From assembly GCA_021292165.1 (NCBI GenBank), contig CM037878.1, positions 14,752,471 to 14,816,470 of the forward strand: 64,000 nucleotides of DNA. The letters run 5' to 3'. The position numbers were made by a program, and so were the translations under genes. The notes beneath the pieces are model-generated. The model saw nothing but the letters and a program-made list of their open reading frames with translations, did no database searches and was not told the origin of the DNA. Below, in pieces: positions 1 through 9,910 of the stretch (its first letter is position 1; each line of letters starts with the position of its first letter). Source of the stretch: Shinisaurus crocodilurus. Taxonomy: Eukaryota > Chordata > Lepidosauria > Squamata > Shinisauridae.

Positions 1-234
1 TCAAATCCCACTGCTGACATCCATCTTCAAGGCATGGTTTTAAAAATACAAATTAAAAAATGTCAGCCTTAAGAAGGGACGCTGGATTTTGTCAAATGTG
101 ATACCCCACCCCCTCCCCAAATATGTACCCAGCATCATTCATCACAGGGAATATCCAAAAACAATATTATAATAAGGAGAATATTGTTTGAATAAAAAAA
201 AAGTCAAATTCCGACAGAATTAGACCTGTCCACT

Positions 235-673
235 CAGGGCCGGATTAAGGCCAGCTGATGCCCTAAGCACAGCCCAATAATGGTGCCCCCTCGGCCCTTC
301 CATTGCTTAGCTGGCAAGACATCAAGACTCAATAAGTGCTGAAGGTGAAGTAAGTCATTGAAAACTCAGTTTTCTTCAAAGCCATCACTCCCCCACGCCA
401 GGACACACAACTATATTAAATATAAACTGTTTTTTAATTATATTTATTTAACACTAAATAGCAGCAAGCAATATAAGCCAATTATTTACTCCAAACTAGG
501 ACAACAGAAAGAAATACAAATTTTCATCACTGTTTTATGCATTTTTTAATAAAACTGTCATAAGGGGAAAATGCAAATGCAAAAATTTGTGGTACTCCTA
601 TACTCTGTGGTGCTCCCCTTCCCTTGGTGCCCTAAGCACATGCTTATACTGCTTAATGGTTAATCCAGGGCTG
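235..673. mobile_element. Non-autonomous hAT-type MITE with perfect 8-bp TSD
   Basis: The left end reads CAGGGCCGGATTAA and the right end, reverse-complemented, reads CAGCCCTGGATTAA, so the ends are imperfect terminal inverted repeats. The 8 bases TGTCCACT stand immediately outside both ends (227-234 and 674-681), which is the duplication length of hAT transposons. The 439-bp interior is AT-rich. It has a short open frame at 358-549 that lacks an ATG start and resembles no transposase. The element must have been mobilised in trans. Confidence 0.85.
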
Positions 674-984
674 TGTCCACTGATCAAATATCTTTTAGCT
701 GATTAATCACCTTCTTTTCAAGTAATTAGTGATTAAATTGATATTTATTTGCTTGTTACCAAAAGCTCAATAAAACTACCTTTAAAAAAAAAATTTAGTT
801 ATTATAAACTACATACAAGACTAAAACAAAAACATACAACTACAGTAAATCATAAGGCGCACCCCCCACCCGCCTAGGGACCAACTAATATACTTCCATC
901 CCCTTAATCAATTGAATTCCACATTCCAAAAACATAACATATCCTGACAAGGCATACTCCCCTTCCTTGGGCTGGAACAATATA
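674..984. other. Unassigned AT-rich stretch
   Basis: I recognise no gene or repeat here. An A-rich tract lies near 783-793 and a C-rich patch near 860-872. Confidence 0.5.
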
Positions 985-1595
985 TGGGATAGATGGATTG
1001 TGAAATGTCAACTAGGATAAAGGAGAATTTCTATAAATTAATATGGAGATGGTACCTAACTCCAGTAATAGAATAGATAACAATTGTTCTGCACTCTGTT
1101 GGAGAGGATGTCAGGAAATAGGTACATATGCTCATATGTGGTGGAGTTGTAAAAATGTACTGGAATTTTGGCGAGAGGTTTTTACAGAAATATAGGAAAT
1201 TATTGGTATTAATCTAGAGGTCTGTCCTAAACTTGCATTGTTATCAATAACCGATAAAGTCACTTGTGCCCAAAATACGAAGGAACTAATTGTAAACTTG
1301 TTAACAGCGGCTAGGTTAATGATAGCGAGGCAATGGAAAGTACAACATGTTTTCCTAATAACTGATTGGTATAAGGAAGTTTGGGATATAGCCCTAAACG
1401 ATAAACTAACCTGTAGTATTAAATGCAAAAAGGGACAGTTGAAGAAGAAGAATTTTATGGATATATGGAATCAATTATTAGACTATGTATTAATAAAGCT
1501 ACCTTTTTGAGGTACTGAAGAAAGTAGCAGAAACCCTATAATTTAATACATAAAAGCTGCCACTCTTTTTCATTAAATCTCTCAAATATTTTAGT
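985..1595 (+). mobile_element. L1-type LINE 3' fragment (ORF2 C-terminus)
   Basis: Conceptual translation in more than one frame gives the phrases TYAHMWWSCKNVLEFW and LLTAARLMIARQWK. These match the conserved C-terminal region of vertebrate L1 ORF2, where an H-MWW-C word is followed by an AAR-IA-WK helix. The last open part runs 1238-1510 and ends at a TGA. A stop and at least one frame change lie upstream, so this is a dead 5'-truncated copy. There is no obvious poly(A) tail. The assignment rests on motif recall; the left boundary is approximate. Confidence 0.7.
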
Positions 1596-1602
1596 GGAAG
1601 AC

Positions 1603-2616
1603 TGACAACCTGGTCTTCTGCGCGGGTTCAATGCTAAGGGGGTAGCGAGTCCTGGGGGCGGGCCTTCTCCGAGGTCCCCAGCACCTCACCCTTAGCCCAG
1701 AAAAAAGGGATAACTTATAGCCACAAAAGTATCTTTTAGAAAACAAGTTTATTTACAAAATTACCTTCACAAACTCAGACCCACGCCAGCAATACAGCTT
1801 ATCAGTACGGTACAAAGTAACAAGCAAGAAGTCTCAAGGACACCGTGATTTCAGGGCTCTCAGCTAGTTAGTTCAGCTCGGGCCCCGGCAGAGGCCCGGT
1901 CAACCGCACGCGGCTAGCTAGGTTCCCGGCGGAGGCCCAGTCTGCCCAAGCGGCTAGCTGGGTTCCCGGCGGGGGCCCGGTCTACCCAAGCGGCTTGTGA
2001 GTGATTTCAGCTTGGTTTCCCGGGGGTCCGGTCAACCCAAGCAGCCAGTGATTCCAGCTAGCTGGAGCGCGCCGGGTGCTGCTACCCAGGGTTGCCGATC
2101 CTTCATTCCCTTACCCCAGGCATGGGCAAGATTGCTGAACAGCCACCAGTTCCCTTGCGCAGGGTGTTTTATACCTTGGTGTTTCAGGTAGCCCTTCCCT
2201 CCATGATCAGGTGGGTTGACACCCTCCCTGAGGGGCGGCCTTTTGGGTCAGGTGGGGTGACGCCCTCCCCCCGTGGGATGGGGTCCCTTTGAAGCCACTT
2301 GCTTAATGGTCCCATCCTATGGTGTTGAGTGGCCATTTCTTAGGGGTGCCGAAGTGTCTGCTCTGGAGAAGTATTCCTTATGTAGATGGGGCTGATATGC
2401 GAGAGCATTGACAAACCTGGTGATGCTTCCTGCCTTTCCCCCTGGGGTGATTCTATGCAGATGTTGTTTGTCCCCTTTGGCATCTGTGGAGACTGGCTGT
2501 CTCCCCCCCCCCCTGGGTTTCCTTCCCCCCTCCTTGGTGAGTGTGTGTGTGTCAGGCAGGGGGCTTAGGTTGGCTTTCTCCACAATTTTATTTTTCATTC
2601 CCTGTTAATATAGCAC
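1603..2616 (-). other. GC-rich block, possible solo LTR on the minus strand
   Basis: This kilobase differs in composition from both flanks. Read on the minus strand it begins TGTGCTATATTAACAGG, carries AATAAA near 1746-1751 about 145 bp before its far end, and ends ...GGTTGTCA. That is the TG...CA layout with a late polyadenylation signal seen in LTRs. I could not find a matching short duplication outside the two ends and there is no second copy here, so an unclassified GC-rich repeat is an equal possibility. Confidence 0.3.
1870..2040. repeat. Minisatellite of about 45-50 bp units
   Basis: Three to four degenerate direct units are visible, each built as GCGGCTAGCT-GGTTCCCGGCG followed by GGCCC(A/G)GTCTNCCCAA. 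The units are GC-rich and sit inside the possible LTR block. Confidence 0.7.
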
Positions 2617-2639
2617 ATCGGAACCAAAACAGCCTCAAA

Positions 2640-3370
2640 AATACAAGTTCTCACTAAACACTCAGCCCTGTCAATTAAATTTGCACTTATCATTTCAAAA
2701 TGGCCTCCACAATCAATTAACTAAAACTTTATAGTTGACTGATCTATGGATTGAACCAACCGGAGAGCCAATCCTAAGGCTTACTAGGAAGTAGGTCCCA
2801 CTGGAAGCCATAGGATATATTGTATGCTTCACACACACACACAGACACACACACACACACACAAAGACACTTTTTATTAATTTCACCTCTAGTGTGCCCT
2901 AAGATAAAAATGAAAACCAAGTTAGCACAATAGGCTATGTTAGCAACTCATCTGCAATGCAAATGTTGTTGCTTGCCCTACCAACTGGAGATGGGGGTGA
3001 GGTATCCTTATAGGTAGCCAAACCATTTGTTCACACTTGTGTTGCTTCATCATAAATGTTTTATGAAGCTTCTCAATCCCCAGAAGAACAGAGAGCTGTC
3101 ACTTCAATTAAAGAGAACACTATCGGAATCAGAGATTTGTCATTACCGTAATTAAAAGTTCTACCTTAACCCATGAATCAAGAAGCTGGCCTGCTTTTTT
3201 TAAAACACACACACACACACAAAACTTTAAAATGTACAGGATATAAGGAGTTGCTTCACATTGAGTCAAACTACTTGAGTCAAACTGTTGCTCCATCCCA
3301 TGTAACACTATCTGCTCCAGCTTTCCAAGGCCGTGGTATTAGCCATCCTTGCTATCTGAGATCACTAAAT
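2640..3370. repeat. Mostly unassigned; (CA)n tracts and a short dispersed-repeat fragment
   Basis: A CA dinucleotide run occupies about 2829-2863, and a shorter one is at 3205-3222. At 2772-2815 the text CAATCCTAAGGCTTACTAGG resembles the common reptile repeat that starts CAATCCTATGC and continues with ACTTACT. Nothing else is recognised. Confidence 0.5.
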
Positions 3371-3377
3371 CTAAGTT

Positions 3378-3593
3378 ATTTTGCTGCCTGAGGCAAAGCT
3401 GGAGCCCCCTTCCATTCCACGTGAAAACCCAACTGGACTGGTGGTGATGGGACAGCATCCTCTACCACGCCTCAAGGCAGTGGGCTAGCTCAGGAGGCAC
3501 AGCTCTCTCCTCTAACACCTTGCTCGCTGCCACCTCCCAGCAACTGCTGCCTGCGGTGACTGCCTCACCCTGCCTCATGGTAGGGCTGGCCCT
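3378..3593. mobile_element. hAT-like element of the GGGCCGGCCC / TGCTGCCTGAGGCA family, left end degraded
   Basis: It begins near TTTTGCTGCCTGAGGCAAAG and ends CATGGTAGGGCTGGCCCTG. Related copies are at 26827-27178 and 53984-54265, and the latter has a perfect 8-bp duplication that shows the superfamily. There is no coding capacity. Confidence 0.65.
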
Positions 3594-3831
3594 GGCTTTG
3601 GGGTCGCTGACAGAGGGGAAGCCTCCTCCACTCCAGCAGCCCTGATCAGGGCCACTGCTTCCCCAACGCCAGTAGCATCGGGAAAGCAGTGATTCCAACT
3701 GCTTCAGGGTCCCTTGGGGCCCACCCCAGTGGACCCAACTGGGATTGCTGGACCACTGGAACAGCGGTCTTTTCCCTGCAGACCAGATGATCAGCTGGCC
3801 TGTAGGGGAAATTGGGTGGGGCACTTCTATT

Positions 3832-4085
3832 TTATTTATGTATTTATTCATTTATTTATTATATTTATACCCCGCCTTTCTTCCTGCAAGGAACCCAAGG
3901 CGGCTGACATAATCCTCCTCCTCCTCCTCTCCATTTTATCCTCACAACAACCCTGTGAGGTAGGTGAGGCTGAGAGGCAGTGACTGGCCCAAAGTCACCC
4001 AGTGAGTTTCATGGCTGAGCGGGGACTAGAACCTGGATCTCCCAAGACCCAGTCCAACACTCTCACCACTACGCCACACTGGCTT
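3832..4085 (-). mobile_element. Sauria-type tRNA-derived SINE
   Basis: Read on the minus strand it starts AGCCAGTGTGGCGTAGTGG, with a tRNA-like A box. A B box follows in the GGTTCTAGTCCCCGCTC region, then CTCACTGGGTGACTTTGGGCC, the block GGTTGTTGTGAGGATAAAAT, and a tail of GGCGGGGTATAAATATAATAAATAAA. That order is the Sauria SINE layout. It is nearly full length. Confidence 0.88.
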
Positions 4086-4389
4086 CCCTGGGCTGCACAG
4101 AATGCATCCGAGGGCCACATGCGGTTGTGTACTGCTGCTCTAAACAGATAGTGCCAAATTGGCCATGGTGGCTGAGGACGATGAGAGGCATAGTCTAAAA
4201 CACCTGGAGGGCGCCAGGTTGGGGAAGAGGGTGGGTTAAAACATGTTTTTTGTTTTGTTTTGTTTTAAAGTGTGCTCAAGCTGGCCACTTTCATTTTGAA
4301 GGAAAAGTGGCTGTAAGCCCCCAAACCAGATCGAGGGCCCATGCCAGTTTCCTCCTGAAAAATGAAAATCCTCCCCCTTTGGAGTTGCA

Positions 4390-4932
4390 AAGACCAGCCA
4401 GAGGTGATCTGCACTGGCTAACAGTCCATTTCCAGTCCCAGTTCAAGTATTAGCCTTGAAAGCTCTAAAGAGCTTGGGTTAGTTACCTGAACAAGTGTCT
4501 CCTCCTATATATTTCTACCCAGACCCTAAAAAGTTACCTTCTGAGGCCGTCTCTGGATGCTCCTTGCCAAATGAGGTGATGCAGGTGGCTACTAGGGAGA
4601 GGGCCTTTTCAGTAGTGGCACCCCATTTCTGGAATTCCCTTCCCAGGGGGGTCACCTAGTATCTGCATTGTGGTATTGTTGTAGCTAGGTAACCCTTTTT
4701 ATTCTCTCAGGCTTTTTAGCCCTTCAATTTTAAAAATGGGTCAGCACTTTTTAGCTCTTTGCACTGCTGTTGCCTTTTCCTGTTGGTTTTACTTTGATTT
4801 TATGATGTGGCTGTTTTAATCTGTTTCAGATTTTACCTTATGTTTTATTGTTATATTCCTGTATTTTATACTTCTTAACCTCTATTTTGTGAACTGCCGC
4901 TTCAGTTATTTGGTAGTACAGAAATGTGCTAG
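4390..4932 (+). mobile_element. L2-clade LINE 3' end, degraded
   Basis: Broken translations give LHWLTV, then FKAL, then a piece resembling ...FSVAAPTLWNSLP (AGGGCCTTTTCAGTAGTGGC at 4597-4616). These are landmarks of the L2 ORF2 C-terminus. A T-rich 3' UTR follows. Stops and frameshifts are frequent. The hAT element at 4944 begins just downstream. Confidence 0.65.
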
Positions 4933-4943
4933 TAAGTCAGTAA

Positions 4944-5628
4944 CAGGGATGTTGAAGAGTCCTTGGTTTCGAGTCACGAGTCAAGTCATGAGTCTTTGGA
5001 CCCGAGTCTCGAGACCGAGTCTGAGTCCTTGGTCCAAAATGGTGACGAGTCACGAGTCACTCCCAAAGCTGACTCCACGAGTCCCTATTAAAACCAATGG
5101 GGGGGGGGGGTTCCCAACAAAATAAGGCTATTTCAGATGTGTGGCTTAAATAAATTATAGGCACAAGTGTGCCTTTTTATTTCAAAACTCTGCAACTGAT
5201 TTTGGCAAGAACAGACCAGGCAGACAAACCCAAAATAACCAGACAGGCAGAGGAGGCAGGGAACCCCAAAACAGGCAGGCAGAGGCCTTTGTCTTGGACA
5301 ATTCAAACTGTGGAACTGGTTAAGAAGAGACCAGGCAGGCAGAGGAGGCTGGGAACCCCAAACAGGCAGGCAGAGGCAGCCAAACCCAAAATGTCTGAAA
5401 GGTTGCATTTTAGGAAAAGGATTTTAAAAAATAAACTTGCTGTACTTCCTAAAACCTATCCACGTTGCATTTGAGGAACACGATTTTGGAACACGAGTCC
5501 TTGGTGTCGAGTCCCGAGTCGAGTCTCGAGTCCCATTAAAAATATTGGGACTCGAGTCTGACTCGAGTCAGAGGGGGGACTCAGTCCGACTCACGAGTCG
5601 AGTCCTGGAGTCCGAGTCCCCATCCCTG
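4944..5628. mobile_element. hAT-like element with dense subterminal GAGTC words
   Basis: The ends CAGGGATG and CATCCCTG are exact inverted repeats, and the flanks GTCAGTAA (4936-4943) and GTAAGTAA (5629-5636) agree at 7 of 8 positions. About 4970-5085 and 5485-5620 are packed with GAGTC or its complement, often fused as GACTCGAGTC or CTCGAG. Between them lie a G11 run near 5100-5110 and direct repeats built on CAGGCAGGCAGAGGAGGCTG (about 5215-5390). No transposase is encoded. Confidence 0.75.
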
Positions 5629-5636
5629 GTAAGTAA

Positions 5637-5771
5637 GGGTGCAATCCTGTGCATATTTAGACAGGAAAAAAAGTCCTACAGCTCCCAGCATTCCTCAGCC
5701 TTCAATGCTGGCTGGAGAATGGTAGAAGTTGTAGGACTTTTTTCTGTCTAAACATGTGTAGGATTGTGCCC
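5637..5771. mobile_element. Foldback element with GGGTGCAATCC ends
   Basis: The two arms are imperfect inverted repeats: GGGTGCAATCCTGTGCATAT... on the left and the complement of ...ACATGTGTAGGATTGTGCCC on the right. Both contain AAGTCCTACA and a TTTTTTCTGTCTAAACA-type word. TAA stands outside both ends, but three bases is weak support. It starts directly at the edge of the duplication of the preceding hAT element. A cleaner relative is at 36257-36368. Confidence 0.7.
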
Positions 5772-6029
5772 TAAATCACACAATAAAGGCTGGAGGAACC
5801 TCATGCCTTCTCCAGCCCAAAATGCCGAGAAAACTGACTTTTGAGTTTTGAGTCTTTTGAGTTTATTTACAGTGATCCCTTCTGTATTTCATTGCAGATA
5901 ATGTTTGACCCAGAAACCAGCACAAAGCCCCAGCTTGGATCATAGAATCATAGAATCATAGAAAAGTAGAGTTGGAAGGGGCCTACAAGGCCATCGAGTC
6001 CAACCCCCTGCTCAATGCAGGAATCTAGG

Positions 6030-8900
6030 TCAAAGCATCCCTGACAGATGGCTGTCCAGCTGCACCTTGAATGCCTCCAGAGTGGGAGAGCCCACAACCT
6101 CCCTAGGTAGTTGATTCCATTGTCTTATTGCTCTGACAGTCAGGAAATTTTTCCTGATGTTTAGGTGGAATCTAGGTTCCTGTAACTTGAGCCCATTATT
6201 CCGTGTCCTGCAAACTGGGATGATCGAGAAGAGATCTTTGCCCTCCTCTGTGTGACATCCCTTCAAATACTGGAAGAGTGCGATCATATCTCCCCTCAGT
6301 CTCCTCTTCTGAAGGCTAAACATGCCCAGTTCTTTCAGTCTCTCCTCATAGGGCCTTGTTTCCAGTCCCTTTATCATCTTTGTTGCCCTCCTCTGAACCC
6401 TCTCCAGTTTGTCTACATCCTTCTGAAAGTGTGGTGCCCAGAACTGGACGCAGTACTCAAGATGAGGCCTAACCAGTGCCGAGTAAAGGGGAATTATCAC
6501 TTCCCGCGATTTGGAAGCTATACTTCTATTAATACAGCCCAAAATTGCATTTGCCTTCTTTGCAGCCACATCGCATTGCTGGCTCATATTCAGTTTGTGA
6601 TCTACCACAATTCCAAGATCCTTCTCACTTGTAGTATTGTTGAGCCAAGTGTCCCCCATTCTGTAACTCTGCATTTGGTTTCCTCTCCCTAGGTGCAGCA
6701 CTTGGCATTTATCCCTATTAAATTTCATTCTGTTGTTTTCGGCCCAGCGCTCCAGCCTATCGAGGTCACTTTGAATTTTGTTTCTGTCTTCCAGAGTATT
6801 AGCTGTTCCACCCAACTTTGTGTCATCTGCAAATTTGATAAGCATTCCCCGTACCTCCTGATCCAAGTCATTAATAAAAATGTTGAAGAGCACCGGGCCC
6901 AGGACCGAGCCCTGTGGTACCCCGCTCGTTACCTCTCCCCAGTTTGAGAAGGAACCATTGATAAGCACTCTTTGAGTCCGATTCTGTAGCCAATTGTGGA
7001 TCCACCTGATAGTTGTTCCATCTAGCCCACTCTTAGCTAGCTTACTAATCAGGATATCATGAGGCACTTTGTCGAAAGCTTTGCTGAAGTCCAGATATAT
7101 AATGTCCACAGCATTCCCACAGTCCACAAGGGAGGTTACCCGATCAAAAAATGAGATCAGATTAGTCTGACAGGATTTGTTCTTGACAAATCCATGCTGG
7201 CTTCTAGTAATCACTGCATTGTTTTCAAGGTGCTTGCAGACTGACTTCTTTATAATCTGCTCAAAAATCTTCCCGGGGATTGATGTCAGACTGACTGGCC
7301 TATAGTTCCCAGGTTCCTCCTTCTTGCCCTTTTTGAAGATGGGAACAACATTTGCCCTCCTCCAGTCGTCTGGCACTTCACCTGTCCTCCATGATTTCTC
7401 AAAGATAATAGACAGTGGTTCTGAGAGTTCTTCTGCCAGTTCCTTTATTACTCTAGGATGCAGCTCATCAGGCCCTGGAGATTTAAACTCGTTCAGAGTA
7501 ATCAGGTGCTCCTTGACCATTTGCCTATTAATCTCAAGCTGCAATCCTGCCCCTTCAGTCTGCACTGCAGGTTTGCCAGGGGGGTCATAGACCCTCTTTT
7601 GGGAGAAGACCGAGCCGAAGTAGGAATTGAACACTTCTGCCTTTTCTTTGTCTTCTGTTATCAATTTGCCATCCTCATTGCGTAGTTGAACCACCAGTTC
7701 TTTCTTCTGTCTTTTACTGTGCATGTATCTGAAGAAAGCTTTTTTGTTGCTTTTAGCATTCCTCGCTAACCTTAGCTCATTCTCAGCTTTAGCCTTCCTG
7801 ACACTATTCCTGCAGTTCTGTGCTACCTGCCTGTACTCTTCACTTGTAGCCTGTCCTTCCTTCCACTTCCTATACGTGTCCTTTTTTGTTTTCAGGTCGT
7901 CTTTGAGTTTATTGTGAAGCCACATTGGCTTCTTCTGTTGCCCTCTGCCTTTTTTCCTTTTGGGAATTGTTTGCAATTGTGCCTTTAAAATTTCCTTTTT
8001 TAAAAACTCCCACCCCTCCTGGGCTCCCTTTCTCGTGAGAGTCACTTGCCATGGGATCTTACTAATCATTGTTCTGAGTTTGTTAAAATTGGCTTTCCTA
8101 AAATCCAGGGTACGTGTTTGGCTACACTCAGCTTTTGCTTCCGTTAGAATCAAGAACTCAAGTATAACATGGTCACTTTCCCCCAGAGTTCCCGAAACTG
8201 CCACTTTATCCACTAACTCGTCTCTGTTGGTTAGAATCAGGTCAAGGATAGCCGATCCTCTAGTTCCTTCCTCCACTTTCTGTAGGAGGAAGTTATCAGC
8301 AGCACAGCTCAGGAATTTCTTGGAGGGGCCATGTTTGGCTGAAAAAGTCTCCCAACAGATATCAGGGAAATTGAAGTCTCCCATTACTACCACATCGTGC
8401 CTCCTTGAAACACTGGCAATTTGTTTTTCAAAAGTTCCATCCTCGTCTTCTCCTTGATTGGGTGGTCGGTAGTAGACTCCAACCGCCATGTTCGTTTTAT
8501 TCTTTGCCCCCTTTATTTTAACCCAGATGCTCTCAATGGGGCTGCCAAGCTCCTCTTCCTGTATCTCTGTGCAGAGATACGTATTTTTAACATACAGTGC
8601 AACTCCACCTCCCTTTCTGTTGCTTCTGTTCCTTTTGAACAAGTTATACCCTTCAATTGCTGTATTCCAGTCATGGGAGTCATCCCACCAGGTTTCAGTT
8701 ATCCCTATCAAGTCGTACTTGCCCTCATGTATCAAGAGTTCAAGTTCGTCTTGTTTGTTGCCCATACTCTGGGCATTAGTATAAAGACATCGAAGACTAT
8801 GTGCTTTATAGTCCGACTTTCCCCCTACATTTTGTGGTAGACTATCAATGGGCACCGCTGGAGCTGTTCTCTCCATTGTGGCATAGAGGCCTTCTTCCAT
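6030..8900 (-). CDS. CR1 ORF2: endonuclease plus reverse transcriptase
   Basis: This is an uninterrupted 956-codon frame with an ATG start (MEEGLYATMERT). Residues 35-255 form an APE-type endonuclease: CLYTNAQSM, ITETWW, VVMGDFNFPD near residue 173, and a closing GESDHV. Residues 480-740 form the reverse transcriptase: PGPDELHPRVIKEL, NYRPVSLTSIPGK, YLDFSKAFDKVPH (motif A), GVPQGSVLGP (motif B), IKFADDTKL with FADD at 690-693 (motif C), and the downstream FNRDKCQVLHLG. The C-terminal thumb-like part ([20 protein letters not shown]) is complete. The protein nicks target DNA and copies the element RNA onto it. The length is close to the usual CR1 ORF2, and all catalytic motifs I can check are intact. 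It starts 38 bp after the ORF1 stop, so coupled translation of one mRNA is likely. Confidence 0.93.
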   Translation of the reverse strand: MEEGLYATMERTAPAVPIDSLPQNVGGKSDYKAHSLRCLYTNAQSMGNKQDELELLIHEGKYDLIGITETWWDDSHDWNTAIEGYNLFKRNRSNRKGGGVALYVKNTYLCTEIQEEELGSPIESIWVKIKGAKNKTNMAVGVYYRPPNQGEDEDGTFEKQIASVSRRHDVVVMGDFNFPDICWETFSAKHGPSKKFLSCAADNFLLQKVEEGTRGSAILDLILTNRDELVDKVAVSGTLGESDHVILEFLILTEAKAECSQTRTLDFRKANFNKLRTMISKIPWQVTLTRKGAQEGWEFLKKEILKAQLQTIPKRKKGRGQQKKPMWLHNKLKDDLKTKKDTYRKWKEGQATSEEYRQVAQNCRNSVRKAKAENELRLARNAKSNKKAFFRYMHSKRQKKELVVQLRNEDGKLITEDKEKAEVFNSYFGSVFSQKRVYDPPGKPAVQTEGAGLQLEINRQMVKEHLITLNEFKSPGPDELHPRVIKELAEELSEPLSIIFEKSWRTGEVPDDWRRANVVPIFKKGKKEEPGNYRPVSLTSIPGKIFEQIIKKSVCKHLENNAVITRSQHGFVKNKSCQTNLISFFDRVTSLVDCGNAVDIIYLDFSKAFDKVPHDILISKLAKSGLDGTTIRWIHNWLQNRTQRVLINGSFSNWGEVTSGVPQGSVLGPVLFNIFINDLDQEVRGMLIKFADDTKLGGTANTLEDRNKIQSDLDRLERWAENNRMKFNRDKCQVLHLGRGNQMQSYRMGDTWLNNTTSEKDLGIVVDHKLNMSQQCDVAAKKANAILGCINRSIASKSREVIIPLYSALVRPHLEYCVQFWAPHFQKDVDKLERVQRRATKMIKGLETRPYEERLKELGMFSLQKRRLRGDMIALFQYLKGCHTEEGKDLFSIIPVCRTRNNGLKLQEPRFHLNIRKNFLTVRAIRQWNQLPREVVGSPTLEAFKVQLDSHLSGML

Positions 8901-8938
8901 TGGTACCCCCGAGTTTATGTCTCCCTCCCCTGTTGGAT

Positions 8939-9532
8939 TCAGTTTAAAGCCCTCCTGATTAAGTTCCTCATGCTGTGGCCAAACACATTCTTCCCAGTCC
9001 TTGTGAGGTGCAACCCATCCTTTGCCAGCAGTCCATCTTCCAGGAAGTGTAGCCCGTGGTCCCAGAATCCAAATCCCTCACGTCGGCTCCACCTTCGTAG
9101 CCAGTCATTCACTCGGAGTATTTTTCTTTCCCTTTCTATGCCTCTTCCAAGTACTGGAAGGATGGATGAGAAAACTATCTGGGCCCCGAAGTTCTTGAGT
9201 TCCCTTCCCAGCTCTTCAAAGTCTGCCGTGATTTCTTTGTAACTCCGCTTGGCAGTATCATTTGTACCCACGTGGAAGAGAAGAAAGGGGTATGTGTCGG
9301 TGGGCTGCATGAGCCTCGGCAGCTGCTCTGACACATCCTTAATCCGTGCTCCGGGGAGACAGCACACCTGGCGAGTCCATGGGTCTTCGCGACATACTTT
9401 GGCTTCGATCCCCCGCAGGAGGGAGTCTCCCACTATGAGTACTCTTCTCTTCCTCTTGCTGTAGGCCTTGGCTTGATTGCCTCCACTCGACTGACCCTCA
9501 ACCTCTTGCTCGCTATCAGGAGTGTGATCCAT
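8939..9532 (-). CDS. CR1 ORF1, SGNH/GDSL-esterase domain, 5'-truncated
   Basis: The frame is open from 9604 to the TGA at 8939-8941. No ATG precedes MDHTPDSEQEV at 9532, which I use as the start. The protein has an SGNH hydrolase fold signature: RVLIVGDSLLRGI (block I serine), then GTNDTAK (block III), then KDGLHLTRTGK (block V Asp-His). CR1 ORF1 proteins are known to carry such an esterase domain behind an N-terminal zinc-binding region. Its role in retrotransposition is unsettled; lipid or RNP interactions have been proposed. The N-terminal region is missing here because the element is 5'-truncated. The esterase domain itself looks complete and the triad residues are retained. Confidence 0.85.
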   Translation of the reverse strand: MDHTPDSEQEVEGQSSGGNQAKAYSKRKRRVLIVGDSLLRGIEAKVCREDPWTRQVCCLPGARIKDVSEQLPRLMQPTDTYPFLLFHVGTNDTAKRSYKEITADFEELGRELKNFGAQIVFSSILPVLGRGIERERKILRVNDWLRRWSRREGFGFWDHGLHFLEDGLLAKDGLHLTRTGKNVFGHSMRNLIRRALN

Positions 9533-9910
9533 ACTGGAGCACCATGGCTCTTTTCTCTTAAGAATTAAAGTGGCCAGCTTAAGCAAGCTTTTATAATAGT
9601 TTGCTTAACAGAATATGTTATTTGGCTCCTTATACTGAATGGCAACTATGCTCCAAGGTTTCCAAGAAGAGCTTCCCTGCCCAATGTCACTCAGCTGGAG
9701 ATGACAGAGATCTCTGCTACGTAACTAGAAATGCTAAAGGTTTCTTAGATGTTTCCATTATGTGCCAAAGAGGCAAGCCACTTGTAGCAGCTTGCTTCTT
9801 CAGCTACACAAGCAGCTGCACTGGAAATATCAGCAAATCAGAGATGACCTTCTACATGAAAGGCATGTGCTCTACCACTGAGTCTCAGCCCCTCACCTAC
9901 TCAGCCTGGG

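Larger units (their letters stand above)
5938..9604 (-). mobile_element. CR1 LINE, near full length, 5'-truncated within ORF1
   Basis: Both CR1 ORFs are present in order on the minus strand (ORF1 9532-8939, ORF2 8900-6030). They are followed by a very short 3' UTR of about 90 bp ending in repeats of ATGATTCT, read on the plus strand as ATAGAATCATAGAATCATAG. The minus-strand line TTGGACTCGATGGCCTTGTA is the CR1 3' hallmark. The 5' UTR and the N-terminal part of ORF1 are missing: a TAA at 9605-9607 closes the frame upstream. CR1 elements usually make no clear target duplication and none is seen. Many shorter CR1 tails occur in the window. Confidence 0.93.

Noticed and set aside
6252..6692. Plus-strand frames across 6250-8840
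   Set aside because: They are antisense shadows of the CR1 ORF2 on the minus strand.
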